The notes beneath the pieces were generated by a model. It was not told the DNA's origin, searched no databases, and saw only the letters and a list, made by a program, of their open reading frames with translations. From Ilex aquifolium (lineage: Eukaryota > Streptophyta > Magnoliopsida > Aquifoliales > Aquifoliaceae), in contig OX637391.1 in NCBI GenBank assembly GCA_951799425.1, positions 15,371,051 through 15,435,050 of the forward strand: DNA of 64,000 bases. The letters are read 5' to 3'. Both the position numbers and the translations under genes were made by a program. Numbering within the stretch: the first letter of the stretch is position 1; the number at the start of each line of letters is the position of its first letter. Below, piece by piece: positions 33,423 through 44,027 of this stretch.

Positions 33423-34595
33423 ATGGAGCTAGAAATCATCACCATTGTCAAAGCACACATGGAGGGAGAGATCAACAACTGTATCAAGGTATATGTTTTA
33501 GCCTCTGTGTCTTTATTCTACTGCTATGTTGCAGGCAAGATTGTCCCCAAAGGAAAGCTCAGACTTTTCTCTCTCATCCCTGTGGTATGTCTCAACCTAC
33601 TTCTACCCCTCAATCTACACACCATGCACCTTGCAGGCTCAACTGCTTTCTTCTTAGCTTGGCTTGCCAACTTCAAACTCCTCCTTTTCGCATTTGGTAA
33701 GGGTCCTTTATCTTCCCCATTTCTCTCTCCTGCCCTTTTTATAGCACTTGCTTGTCTCCCTATCAAAATTAATGAACACCCTTCTCCAAAACCCCTAAAA
33801 GACCATAATAAAGAACACCCATCTCCTAAAACCTCCCAAAATGGCCATAGTGAACAAAACCCATCTCCCACAACCTCCCAAAAAGGCCTAAAATCAATTT
33901 GGAATTATGCTATAAAGTTTCTATGTTTAGCTATTTTGCTCCGTTTGTATGGTTATAGTGAGCATTTACATGCAAAGGTCTTGTGGTGTCTCTATAGTCT
34001 CCATATATACTTAGGTTTGGAAACTTTACTAGCCATAGTGGCAGCCTTGGCTCGAGCACTGTTGGGCATGGAGCTTGAGCCACAGTTTAATGAACCCTAC
34101 CTCTCAACTTCTCTCCAAGACTTCTGGGGTAGAAGATGGAACATTATGGTGACCCGAATTCTACGCCCGACTGTTTACGAACCTGTTCTTCATACTTCAA
34201 CTCGGGTTATGGGTCGAAAATGGTCTCCACTTCCTGCCATTTTCAGCACATTTATGGTGTCCGCCATAATGCACGAGCTTATATTTTATTACTTGGGCCG
34301 TACATGGCCCACATGGGAAATCACAGGGTTCTTTTTGCTCCAAGGTCTCTCTTTGATGGTTGAGGTTGCAATCAAGAAGGCATTTCCCGGCCGGTGGGGG
34401 TTGCCTTGGATCGCCACGGCGCCATTAACTATCGGGTTCGTGATGGTTACCGCATTTTGGCTGTTTTTTCCTCCGTTTTTGAGGTGTAAGTCCATGGAAA
34501 GAGGATTTGCAGAGTACGCAGCAATGGGTGCATTTGTGAAAGATGTTGGCACGGCTTTAAGGTTCAAGTGTCTCAACAATGTAACAATAGTTTAG
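33423..34595 (+). CDS. Wax synthase-like MBOAT acyltransferase, copy 2
   Basis: Intronless, 390 residues, the same length as copy 1. By hand alignment it differs at about 37 positions (roughly 90% identity). Start chosen at MELEIIT (33423), as in copy 1; an in-frame ATG at 33366 would add 19 residues that only translate the GA-rich leader. Conserved motifs are intact: SLQDFWGRRWN, RPTVYEPVLHT and SAIMHELIFYYLGR with the MBOAT His. Changes cluster in the hydrophilic linker (for example NEKSSQ to NEHPSP) and near the C-terminus, a pattern expected under constraint on the membrane core. Its 3' UTR is interrupted by a solo LTR about 10 bp after the stop, which could affect polyadenylation. Expected role as for copy 1: ER acyl transfer to a fatty alcohol or sterol. 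Confidence 0.95.
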   Translation: MELEIITIVKAHMEGEINNCIKVYVLASVSLFYCYVAGKIVPKGKLRLFSLIPVVCLNLLLPLNLHTMHLAGSTAFFLAWLANFKLLLFAFGKGPLSSPFLSPALFIALACLPIKINEHPSPKPLKDHNKEHPSPKTSQNGHSEQNPSPTTSQKGLKSIWNYAIKFLCLAILLRLYGYSEHLHAKVLWCLYSLHIYLGLETLLAIVAALARALLGMELEPQFNEPYLSTSLQDFWGRRWNIMVTRILRPTVYEPVLHTSTRVMGRKWSPLPAIFSTFMVSAIMHELIFYYLGRTWPTWEITGFFLLQGLSLMVEVAIKKAFPGRWGLPWIATAPLTIGFVMVTAFWLFFPPFLRCKSMERGFAEYAAMGAFVKDVGTALRFKCLNNVTIV

Positions 34596-34605
34596 GATTT
34601 GTGGT

Positions 34606-35319
34606 TGTTGGAAATAAGTTGAATTATAATGATGGTAAAAAATTATTTGGACTTATGTTTTACAAGAAGATTTTAACATCATATAAACAAGCAAATATAT
34701 CAAGTAAATATAATAGGAATTCATATAAATATAAGTTTATAATAGTTTGGATTGAGGTGCGCTAAAATCGTTGTCCTAAAAATATACGTCCCCTTCGCAC
34801 AAAGTATTCTTACATTCTTTTTTCAAGATACAACAATCCCAGAAAAACTACGGTGTAAGTGTGAACCTCTCTTTTGCGAACGACCACAACCTAAGTTACC
34901 CAAAAAAACATATAAATCATACAACAAAATAGTCGAATATTTTATATGAAGTAATATAAAAATAGTATATCTCCTTAAGAATCCTCCAAAAAAAAGTTGT
35001 AGTGATAGCCTTATACAGACTGTCTTTGGAGCTGTTACTCCCAATAGGTAATGTTCAAATTCAATACACAATAAAAGCATTATTAATGTCTGATAATGAC
35101 GTTCAAATTCAATACACAATAAAAGTATTATTAATGCTTGATAATGACGTTCAAATTCAATACATAGTAAAAGCATTATTAATGCTTTATATATTATATA
35201 TCTACATATATATATTATTTTATATATACAAACATATATGTAACCGTTACTATTAAATTTTAGGGTTAGCTGGGGTATTACTCAAATATTTTTCATTTTA
35301 ATATTAAATTATTCTAACA
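34606..35319 (+). repeat. Solo LTR (TGTTGG...CTAACA), 714 bp
   Basis: Starts TGTTGGAAATAAG and ends ATTCTAACA, so TGTT/AACA ends. A diverged second copy is at 62096-62785. No internal retroelement sequence adjoins it. Flanks GTGGT and ATTCC do not match, so no target duplication remains. It contains three tandem 48-bp units. Confidence 0.8.
35048..35185 (+). repeat. 48-bp tandem repeat, three copies, in the solo LTR
   Basis: Units start GTTCAAATTCAATACACA and run through AAAGCATTATTAATG. The related LTR at 62096 has only two. Confidence 0.88.
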
Positions 35320-35438
35320 ATTCCCCACATAATTTAAAATTAATAGAAAATTAAACAAAATAAAATTTGAGCAACAATACCATGCAATGGGTAATAGGTG
35401 TTTTTCGGACTTACACCTTCACTCTAACAAGCTTCCAT

Positions 35439-36247
35439 CCGGGCCAGCCTTATAGTATATAAATAAAAGCGTGAGTTTTAGGCCACATATGAAAAAAGAC
35501 CCAAATTTAAAGATCAATAATGTAATATAAGTTAAAAAATAAAATTTACTATAATATAGCCTAACAAAATAATTTTTGAAAGAGTAAACCAACAAAAAAA
35601 TTGAAAATTTGGAGCCCAAAATCCAGACCACCTCACCCAATCACATTTATTAAAGGTCAAAAAATAGTTAACAAAACAAAAGTGCCGACAAAATTCATCT
35701 CTTTTTCCAATCGAAAGAGGTGTAATAAGTATATTTCTTTAGTCAAAAATAAAAAAAAAATCAAACCAAACACATTCTCTATTTCTCTTAAACTTGTCTT
35801 TTTTCTCATTTGAAAGCAAAACAACAATTAAACCATTCATTCTCATTAAAAAAATATTTTTGATAAATTTTTTATGCGTAACAAATAAAATATAACAGAA
35901 ATTTATGAGAAATTTGCATAGATAAATAATTAAAATTCAAAGATAGTAAAATAATTCAAAAGAAAGATAACAATGAATTTATTTATAATAAAGTTAATCA
36001 TCTAATACCATAGTTTCGATAAAAAAACATATAAAACAAATAAAAAGAACATAAAAATATTAATGAAAAAATTAATTTTATTCTTTTAAATATTTATGAT
36101 CAAAAGTCATATTATTAATCAAAAAAAATATATTAGAAAAATTTGAATAAAAAATAATTAGAAATTTCGAATATCATCAAAAAGTAAAAATAATAGATTT
36201 TAAATATGGCCATTGCTTTAGGCCCCAAATGTTGTTGAGTTACCTCT
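35439..36247 (+). mobile_element. Non-autonomous hAT element, ~809 bp, TSD GCTTCCAT
   Basis: Left end CCGGGCCAGCC. The interior is similar to the element at 22717-23363 (TTTTAGGCCACATATG...GACCCAAA; TTTAGGCCCCAAA near the right end). The 8-bp duplication GCTTCCAT is at 35431-35438 and 36248-36255. The right terminus is degenerate (GAGTTACCTCT). No transposase. Confidence 0.88.
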
Positions 36248-36439
36248 GCTTCCATATGAAAGAATCATAGTGAACAAGTCCTGAATTAGATTCTTTGGTT
36301 TAGATTTCTACTTGTCAAACACATGGTACAGTTATTAGATCAAGTTCGAATTAGTTTTGCGCTCTTATAGCCATGTGCGTGTATCTTGATTTTCATGTAT
36401 GTTCTAATAGGGATTAGCCTATCACTATAACAAAAATTA

Positions 36440-37025
36440 TTTTTTGCGACGAGTTTTTTCGTCGCTAAATCCAAAAAAATCGTCGCAAATTATTTTTTGC
36501 GACGTTTTTTTTTTCGTCGCGTGTTCGTCGCAATAGCCTCGTCGCAGAAAGTATTTTGCGACGCAAATTTATTTTCATCGCAAAAAAAAATTATTAGCGA
36601 CGAAAAAAAAACGTCGCTAAAAGTAAAAAAAAACTTAGCTAAAATCTATTCCACCAGCGTAACAAAATAAAAAATAATAATTAAATTAATTTTTTGCGAC
36701 GTAAAAAAATCGTCGCGAATAAATTTTTTAAAAATAAAAATGTAAAACATAATAATTTAATTAATTTTTTGCAACGTAAAAAAAATCGTCGCGAATAATT
36801 TTTTACAAAAATCAAAATGTAAAAAAATAATAATTAAATTAAATTTTCGCGACGAAAAAATAACGTCGCAAATAGATTTGTACATAAATAAAAAATGTAA
36901 AACAATAATAATTTAATGAATTTTTAGCGACGTAAAAAAAGCGTCGCAAATAATTTTTTTAAATAAAAAATGCAAAAAATAATTGAATAAATAAATTTGC
37001 GACGATTTTAATTTCGTCGCGAACA
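36440..37025. repeat. Left subterminal repeat array of the CACTA element
   Basis: At least six pairs of GCGACG and CGTCGC in opposite orientation. From about 36680 they recur with a period near 80 bp (TTTTTGCGACGTAAAAAAAT, then CGTCGCGAA, then an A/T spacer ending AATTTAATTAA). Confidence 0.9.
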
Positions 37026-37144
37026 AGTTTTTTTTTTTTTAAAATGACCCTTTATAAAAAATGGTATTCTAATAAATTTTTTCACCTGTACACCAATAAT
37101 ACCTTTATTAAAAATGGTATTATAATAAAATTCTAAAAAAAACA

Positions 37145-38690
37145 TTTTTTTTTTGTTAAAAAAAGGAAAATTTTATTCCAAAAAATGCATTTACAAGAAG
37201 GAAAGAACAACAGCACTACAAAAAAATATAATGGCTTTAATCCTTCAAGATGGATTAAACCATTTCTAATTACAAATTGGAAATGTCAAAAAAACTAAAT
37301 GCCTTCAGACTCCACTCCATGCTCCAGCTCACCCATACCACAGACTGCCTGCAGCCACTTTGAGCTCAAACATGTCCTTCAATATAACCAACAGCATATC
37401 ACAGCAGAACAGACCTGGCACCAAGAATACGAAAAGCATGCGTCAACAACACTGTCCTTTATTTTGGCAATAACAGTTGTAATGACAAATTGGGGAAGTT
37501 ATTTGCCATGGAATGGGAAAAAGCCGTTGTCCTAAGTTGGTCCTGCACACATGAGGTGCTAGCAGGAGTGACTGGTAGAACAACTTAACCTTCAGCATTA
37601 ATGCACAACTTACTTGTCCTTAGACTCGAGCTCCTTGTTTTTAGCAATGAAATTAGAAATCAAGTAGCATATTAAATTTATCCTATTCTCTTCTGTTGAA
37701 TTGAGCAAAAAATGTCAAGGAAGCACTAACAGGAGAATATAAAAAACAAAAACTGCATGAAGTGCTTGATTTTCTGATGAAAAGACAAGTGTAATAAACA
37801 GGTGGCTGTACATGTTGGAGGCCTATAAACTTTATGCTATAAAAGGACTCACGAAGAAGTAAACTGAAATGTACATACGAACAAGAAATGGATGGCAAGA
37901 TCAGTCCGCAGTTCAAAAGCTTCCAATCTTGATAAACAGAACAAGAAGGTAGAAATGAAACTAAGCAAGCTGTTCTTATCTAATTGTACAATGGGGTGTA
38001 CAGATGATAATAATATCAAATAAGTATCTCATGTGCAACAAGATCCCTGAAACTTCCAATGACAGAAGCCAAAACCACAAGGTCTGAAAGCCAATGGATC
38101 ATCATTATATGTCAATTGGGGGGGGAGAGAGTGTATGACCTCCTAAAAAATTATACAAAAAATAATAATAAACGCCTTTTACTACGAGCAGCACAGGAGC
38201 CCTGGGTTGCTTTGGAAAGTTCAGACACTTTAATACTGAACATAATAAATACAAATATATCTTTAAGCAAGGCAGCTCCTTGTGTTTAATTATACATTCT
38301 CAAACCTGAGAGCAATAGTTGATACAAAAAAGTTATGGATGCCATATAAATATCTAGAGTGGCTGTCATGCATATGAGGACAGTTGCAAAGTTAAGGTGT
38401 TCCAGACCAACAACTTCGGGTCTGCCTTTGCATTTGGTTAGGTAAGCATTCAAACACAAACATGGCATATACATATATATGTTGACAGCTTGCAATCTAT
38501 AGTATAAGGAACATGTGAAACAAAAAAAAAAGTAGTAGCAACAATCAGGAGGAATGAGTGATAAATTTTTTTAGAAGCTGAACAAGTTTGTAATATGATA
38601 ATAACCTACATCACAAAGAAAAAACCATTAGAGCAGAATGCTATCGTTGGTTATTAAGCAGCAGGAATTCAAGAAAAGGACTAAATGAGC
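37145..38690. other. CACTA interior left of the ankyrin exons
   Basis: No exon could be assigned. It could hold 3' UTR or intron of the captured gene. The expected further ankyrin repeat and RING-domain exons were not found here. Confidence 0.4.
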
Positions 38691-38693
38691 TAC

Positions 38694-39515
38694 CTATTAA
38701 ATCAATTGTAGTCCCATCTTCCACAGTGACCTCGGCAGCAGAAGCCCCCAAGTCCAGAAGTAATTGCACACTTTCGACATGCCCATTCAGTGCAGCCATA
38801 TGGAGGGCAGTGATGCCCCCATCGGCAGGTCTGTTTATGACCTCATAGAGTGCACTGGTGCAAACAAAATCATATGAAAAGCAAATTAGCATACTTTTTT
38901 TTGGAAGCTGGAAAGACATTTAAAACAATTTACAAGTAGAATTTCACATGAGGTTACCCTTCAACAAATTCTAAAATAGAATCTTCATTTCTTGATCTTT
39001 TCCTTAGGATACTGCAAAAATTAGGAATGCTAGGAATGTAGTCAGCAAGGATTAGCCGCATGCATTGAGAATGACCATTCAGAGCAGCCAAGTGGAGTGC
39101 AGTACCCCCATTGAGATAATCCGCTCTGTGGATCTGAATCCAATATCATGTCTTTTAAACCATTCAATGCAAAGCAATGCAGCAATTATACAACAGCATT
39201 ATAAATACTCATACATTGGCTCTGAATAAAACCAGAGTCTGAACAACCTCCCAGTGACCATATTGACAAGCTTGCATCAAAGCAATCTGTTCATGAAGAA
39301 ACATAAACCATTCTTTAAGTTCTTTGATATAATATTTTACTTATAAAGCAAGGTTTCAAACCAATTGATATCAATACAAATTATGACTAGTTTGGAATGA
39401 CAATGAGAGACAGATGAGAAAGAACTACTACTTTCAATCACATAATTAGTTCTACCTGTCCCCGATAATTCCGGAGATTGATATCTACCCCCGATTCGAG
39501 CAAGAGAGAGACAAT
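38694..39515 (-). pseudogene. XB3/XBAT-like ankyrin-repeat exons captured by CACTA
   Basis: Four minus-strand exons with GT-AG borders and consistent phases: 39515-39456 (ESGVDINLRNYRGQ), 39286-39215 ([17 protein letters not shown]), 39133-38958 ([17 protein letters not shown] and LADYIPS) and 38854-38694 ([20 protein letters not shown], ending TIDLIG). Order and wording match the ankyrin region of XB3/XBAT-type RING E3 ubiquitin ligases, which use these repeats to bind partners. The reading frame stays open across all four. No exon for the last repeats or the C-terminal RING was found, so the gene is 3'-truncated; the usual N-terminal first repeat is also absent. It lies wholly inside the CACTA element. 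A ligase function is not expected; a transcript or competing ankyrin fragment is possible. Confidence 0.85.
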
Positions 39516-40116
39516 CTGAAGACAAGAAACACACAGCCATTGTCATCATACGAGGGTTGCAATACCTGTAAATTCACATTATCATATCCAAAACAAGAAT
39601 AACAACATGAAAGTTCAGCGAAAAAGTTGTCACTCAATCTTTCTCGAGATATACTTGCAAGCTTAAATTCAAAAAAAAGCCAAAAGTGTCATAGTAGAGC
39701 TCAGGTATTTTTTGCAATAAATAGTCAAGCCAACAACTCAGAAATAAAAACTAACAGATCTTTTTTGCAAATCTTTGAGAGAACACAAGTCATACATGAT
39801 TTAAGTTTGGCAGACACGAGGTTCAGTTCAACAAACATTTTTAAAGATAGTTTGAAAAGATTCAATAGAGCTAAGGTGATTGGGTGATTGTATCAGGCTG
39901 CTGCTGACCCGCAGAAAACCTTACTGGTGATAAACCCACACCCACATTCACAGCATCTGGATCAACAGATCAATTACAACCATTTCTCACCTGTTAAATA
40001 CAACTGGAATCAGAAACCATATAATGTAGAGCAGCAAACGAGAGGCATGTCATAATAACCATTAAAAAAAATGGCAGCTCCATAAAAAGGAAGATAATGA
40101 AGGTACATAGTAGTAC

Positions 40117-40187
40117 CTGGATACACTCTTGCTCCTGCTCCTGCTTGGACTGTGCCTTTCTGGGCTTTTGCTCACACGTTTCTGACG
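40117..40187 (-). CDS. Probable exon upstream of the ankyrin exons, Lys/Gln/Glu-rich
   Basis: Bounded by an acceptor (CTTTAG) and a donor (CAG then GTACTA). It encodes ETCEQKPRKAQSKQEQEQEC and ends in phase 0, which fits the next exon at 39515. XB3-type proteins have a different sequence here, so this may come from another gene. The join to the exon at 41633 is off by one base, so a further small exon or a frameshift must lie between. Confidence 0.45.
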
Positions 40188-40224
40188 CTAAAGACAACAA
40201 GATTTAAAACAAAAGGCACAAGAC

Positions 40225-40490
40225 AGGTTTATTTAAATCCAAAGTTCTACCAACAAATAGCACTTAGTTCACAATCCAGCTTTCCCATCACAATCCATGA
40301 TCTTCTTTGTCCCCAATCTAGCACCCATGGACATTTGCGATGCTTATTAGAACATAGACACCACGAACGATTCCAAAGCTGCCATCTAGAAAGCATCATA
40401 CCTCAACATGTACTCAAGCAACAAGCGGACTGGAACATCACTCATACATACAGGGAAGCCAATGGAGCAGCTCACGAGTAGGCAAAATGG
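40225..40490 (+). pseudogene. Possible LINE RNase H fragment within the CACTA element
   Basis: A plus-strand frame ends with ITHTYREANGAAHE, a stop and AKWA, resembling the C-terminal signature of plant LINE RNase H domains (YREANxxAD-LAK). It is short and without other blocks, so tentative. Confidence 0.3.
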
Positions 40491-40499
40491 GCCTAAGTA

Positions 40500-41571
40500 C
40501 TCAAAATAGGAGTGAACTCAAAGAGACTGACCTCCCATTTACAGTCAGGAGCCAAACAATGGAGGATATAACTGTTAGAGCTTTAGTTATTTAAGTTAGT
40601 TTTTTTTGTCTATTATGGTGCATTGTACTCAATCTCATTCTTACCTTATTTATAATTCCAATCTACCTAAATAATTAAACTCTGCTTGTTAACCCCTCTA
40701 CGAACATTGGAATAAACAAAATGTTACCAAGCAAGCTTATATTCTGCAAGTCCCAAAAAAAGAAGCATGTTCTGTGTTTCACTACTCTTTCAACAACATT
40801 GATTCGAGTTTTTTGCCCTTTTCAGATTAAAAGAAGCAAGGATAAGGGTCCGAAATTCACAGATTAGGGAGGAAAGCATTTGTATGGGAAGAAAGGAGCT
40901 CCACCCAAGGTCTCAATCCTTGGTTCGTTGTCAAGGAGTTCTATTCAGTGGCGCCAGCAAAAGAAATATGATCTGCCATCCAAATCTTGTTCATTGTCGG
41001 ATCTTCAAGGACGTCCCATTTTAATGAACCTTCAAGGACACCTCATATAAAGTTTGAATTTCATTCAATTATCAATTGGACATAAAATGCACACCTCTAC
41101 CTCCAGTAACCACCACCCACTACCATCAACTCCAACCCAACCTCAACCCTAAAAACCCACACCCTTACACCCATTGGCATGCACCCATAGTCTCACAAAC
41201 AAACACACACACCCACACACATTAAGAATCAAAATACTTGTAAGCCACAAACACATCCAAATTCGTAGAAGAATATAGCTGGGGCAGTAGCAACACACGA
41301 GGAATTGACATGTTTCAGAGTTTGCCATTCCCTTCCAATTGTGCCATTTATAGATTATTTTTTAACCTGTTGCTAGTTCAAACTTCACAATTAGTCTACC
41401 AATTAACCTCACACAAGGTGACACAGATGATAACTATTTCAATGAGCTCAGGCAACAATGTAAAAAGGAGTGAGCCTTAATTTATCAAGGGAAAATCAGC
41501 CCCAATAATTATAACATTCTTACAAGGCAGTCAAAATATTGTTTGACAAAGGAATGGATCTAGCAGCTTAC
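40500..41571. other. CACTA interior, long intron or unassigned
   Basis: No exon assigned. Includes a CCAC/ACAC-rich stretch at about 41100-41225. Confidence 0.4.
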
Positions 41572-42386
41572 TTGTCCAGTTCTCCAATGTAAAAGTCATC
41601 GATCAAGTCAAAGACTCGGGTCGCATGTTGTGGCTGCAATCGGCATAAGATTAACAAAAAATAGAAAAAGAAAAAGAGAATTTATCGAGTGCAGTATGCA
41701 GTATATCTTTTCAAGTTAGAAGCAAGGGTTCATATAGCAGTCAAGAATTGGGCATAATCATTCCACTTTTACACTCTACAATGACAAGAAAAGATAAGGC
41801 ATTGAGGCAGTGTAGCCATTCTTACGATTAATCATTTAAAGTCGCTTCGCACACCAGTCACCACAGGTAATCACTCCGGAATGCAAAAAATGCACTTTTT
41901 AAAACTGTGATTGCTTACTCTTGCTGTTTACTTGGATAATTTGTCTATCTCTCCAAATCGAGGTACCTACCTCATTTTTTTATCATCTAGATGCACCTCT
42001 AGGATGCATCAATTGTAATCTATTCCACATCCCTTTTCTCAGGTATGCAACCACTTACATGTTTGTTAACTAGTAAGAAACAATGATGAATGCTCCAAAT
42101 CAGTTTGTTAACTACAGAATAATGGGTTTATGAGCTCCAAATACCTTGCTGGCAGTACTTGACTGAACCGTTTTGCTATGATCTGCATTATACATACTTC
42201 AATATATCAAAAATTCAATTACATAAACACTACAAATCATTTGGTATTTAGAAACTTCCCAGATTCAGATCCACACAAATAAACAAGAGGAAGAGAAATA
42301 TTACCCAATTTATGCAACCGCGGAATCACAATGAGCACACCCAATAAAAGACCTAATACCACTGTCACCACCACCATTATCTCCAT
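41572..42386 (-). CDS. First exons of the captured gene: membrane anchor
   Basis: Three minus-strand exons with GT-AG borders and matching phases: 42386-42305 (start codon; MEIMVVVTVVLGLLLGVLIV, one hydrophobic helix, then PRLHK), 42182-42145 (HSKTVQSSTASK) and 41633-41572 (HATRVFDLIDDFYIGELD, donor GTAAGC). Together they give a short protein start with an N-terminal membrane anchor and a conserved-looking acidic/aromatic motif. I do not recognise the family, and it is not the normal start of XB3-type proteins. A pyrimidine-rich, GC-richer 5' leader lies upstream (42400-42760). It is either a chimera made from two source genes or an ankyrin family I do not know. Confidence 0.5.
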
Positions 42387-42879
42387 AGCTCACTCTACTG
42401 CTCACACATTCAACCAGATTAAAAGGGGCAAAAAACACAATTATACTAAATAGCATTTTGTATACAGTTTATGCAAAGATAAGCTGCGTATGGGACTAAA
42501 ATTGAATGCACCATTCGAAAGTAAATCCTGTATGCAATTATGAAATTATTAAAAAGAGGCGACGTGAGAGGTACCCTGAAATGGGATTATAAATGGCAAT
42601 CTTCGGTCCTTGATTTTCTGGTGATAATGCCGGAGAATCGATCGGAAGTTTGTTGTTTTTGAAGCAGATTAGCCGGAGACGACGAGGTGAGATTTGGGAG
42701 CTCAGCGCGTTACCTATTTGTCTGTGATGTGTTTTAGAGCAACTCCACAAATACAAAATTATTTTGTAAATAATAATCTAGCTGTCCATAAACAAGACCA
42801 ATTTTTAGGGCAAATGGCGGTGGAGCCCGAATGTCAGTGACGCTTCAGGTTCTTCGATGGGGTTGCCGGTGAAGCTTCA

Positions 42880-43060
42880 GTGAGCCTTCTTCGGCGGAGC
42901 CTGCGATGAAACCTTCTTCGGTCGCTGATCGGCAGAGAGAGGCGAGAGGCAGAGAGACAGAGGCACAGAGACGCGAGAGAGGCAGAGAGACAGAAAAAAG
43001 CGAGAGAGGCAGAGAGACAGAGAGACGCGAGAGAGGCAGAGAGTCTGGCGCGAGCAGCCA
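42880..43060. repeat. GAGAGGCAGAGAGACAG tandem repeats
   Basis: Several imperfect copies of GCGAGAGAGGCAGAGAGACA lie between the captured gene's leader and the subterminal array. The minus-strand open frame over them (Leu/Ser/Arg repeats) is an artefact. Confidence 0.85.
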
Positions 43061-43089
43061 GATGTAGCGAATAACATTAAATTAAATTT

Positions 43090-43990
43090 TGACTTCTGCG
43101 ACGTTTTAAAAAACTGTCGCTAAAAAGCACCCAAGTTAATTTTTTTGTTGATTTTTTATTTTCTGTAAACTGTTATTTGCGACGTTTTTAAAAGACGTCG
43201 CTAAAAATCACCCAAGTTATTTTTTTTGTGAATTTTTTATTTTCTATAAAATGTTATTTGCGACGTTTTTATTAAACGTCGTTAAAATCACCCAAGTTAA
43301 TTTTTTTGTTGATTTTTTATTTTCTGTAAACTGTTATTTGCGACGTTTTTAAAAACCGTCGCTAAAAAGCACCCAAGTTAATTTTTTTGTTGATTTTTTA
43401 TTTTCTGTAAACTGTTATTTGCGACGTTTTTAAAAGACGTCGCTAAAAATCACCCAAGTTATTTTTTTTGTTAATTTTTTATTTTCTATAAAATGTTATT
43501 TGCGACGTTTTTTATTAAACGTCGCTAAAAAGCACCTAAGTTAATTTTTTTGTTGATTTTTTATTTTATGTAAACTGTTATTTGCGACGTTTTTAAAAAA
43601 CGTCGCTAAAAATTACCCAAGTTATTTTTTGTTGATTTTTTATTTTCTGTAAACTGTTATTGGCGACGTTTTTTAAAAACGTCGCTAAAAATCACCCATG
43701 TTATTTTTTTTGTTGATTTTTTATTTTCTGTAAACTGTTATTGGCGACGTTTTTCAAAAACGTCGCAAAAAATCAACCAAGTTAATTTTTTTGTTGCTTT
43801 TTTTTTCCTGTAAAATGTTATTTGCTTTCCCGCCACCTCTCCCGCCAAAGACAATTAGGAGGGAAAAGCATTTTTGCGACGTTTTATTAAAAACGTCGCA
43901 AAAAAACTTGCCAAAATAGAATTTTGCGACAAATTTTTAAAATCGTCGCTCATAGTCTACTTTTTGCGACGATTTGAAAATCGTCGCAAA
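43090..43990. repeat. Right subterminal repeat array of the CACTA element, ~81-bp units
   Basis: About nine head-to-tail units. Each has GCGACGTTTTT...AACGTCGC (an imperfect palindrome) followed by a CACCCAAGTTA segment, a T-rich spacer and CTGTTATT or ATGTTATT. After 43860 come irregular GCGACG/CGTCGC pairs up to the terminus. Confidence 0.93.
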
Positions 43991-44027
43991 AAAAACGTCG
44001 CAAAAAATATTTTTTGTTGTAGTGTAT

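Larger units (their letters stand above)
36423..44024. mobile_element. CACTA (En/Spm) element, 7.6 kb, TSD TAT, with captured gene
   Basis: Left end CACTATAACAAAAATT and right end (inverted) CACTACAACAAAAAAT. The 3-bp duplication TAT is at 36420-36422 and 44025-44027. Both ends continue into arrays of GCGACG/CGTCGC motifs, the expected binding sites of a TNPA-like protein. I find no TNP2-like transposase, so the element is non-autonomous. The interior carries minus-strand spliced exons of an ankyrin-repeat gene and upstream exons with a membrane segment, which makes it a Pack-CACTA candidate. Confidence 0.93.

Noticed and set aside
42877..43077. Minus-strand frame with LSLCLSR repeats
   Set aside because: Artefact of GAGAGGCAGAGAGACAG tandem repeats in the CACTA element.
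43090..43820. Regularly spaced repeats resembling a CRISPR array
   Set aside because: The spacers are themselves repeated, the units are 81 bp and palindromic, and they lie at a CACTA terminus in a plant genome. No cas genes.
36423..44024. TNP2-type CACTA transposase
   Set aside because: No frame in the interior shows transposase motifs. The only coding-like blocks are the ankyrin and membrane-anchor exons and a possible LINE scrap.
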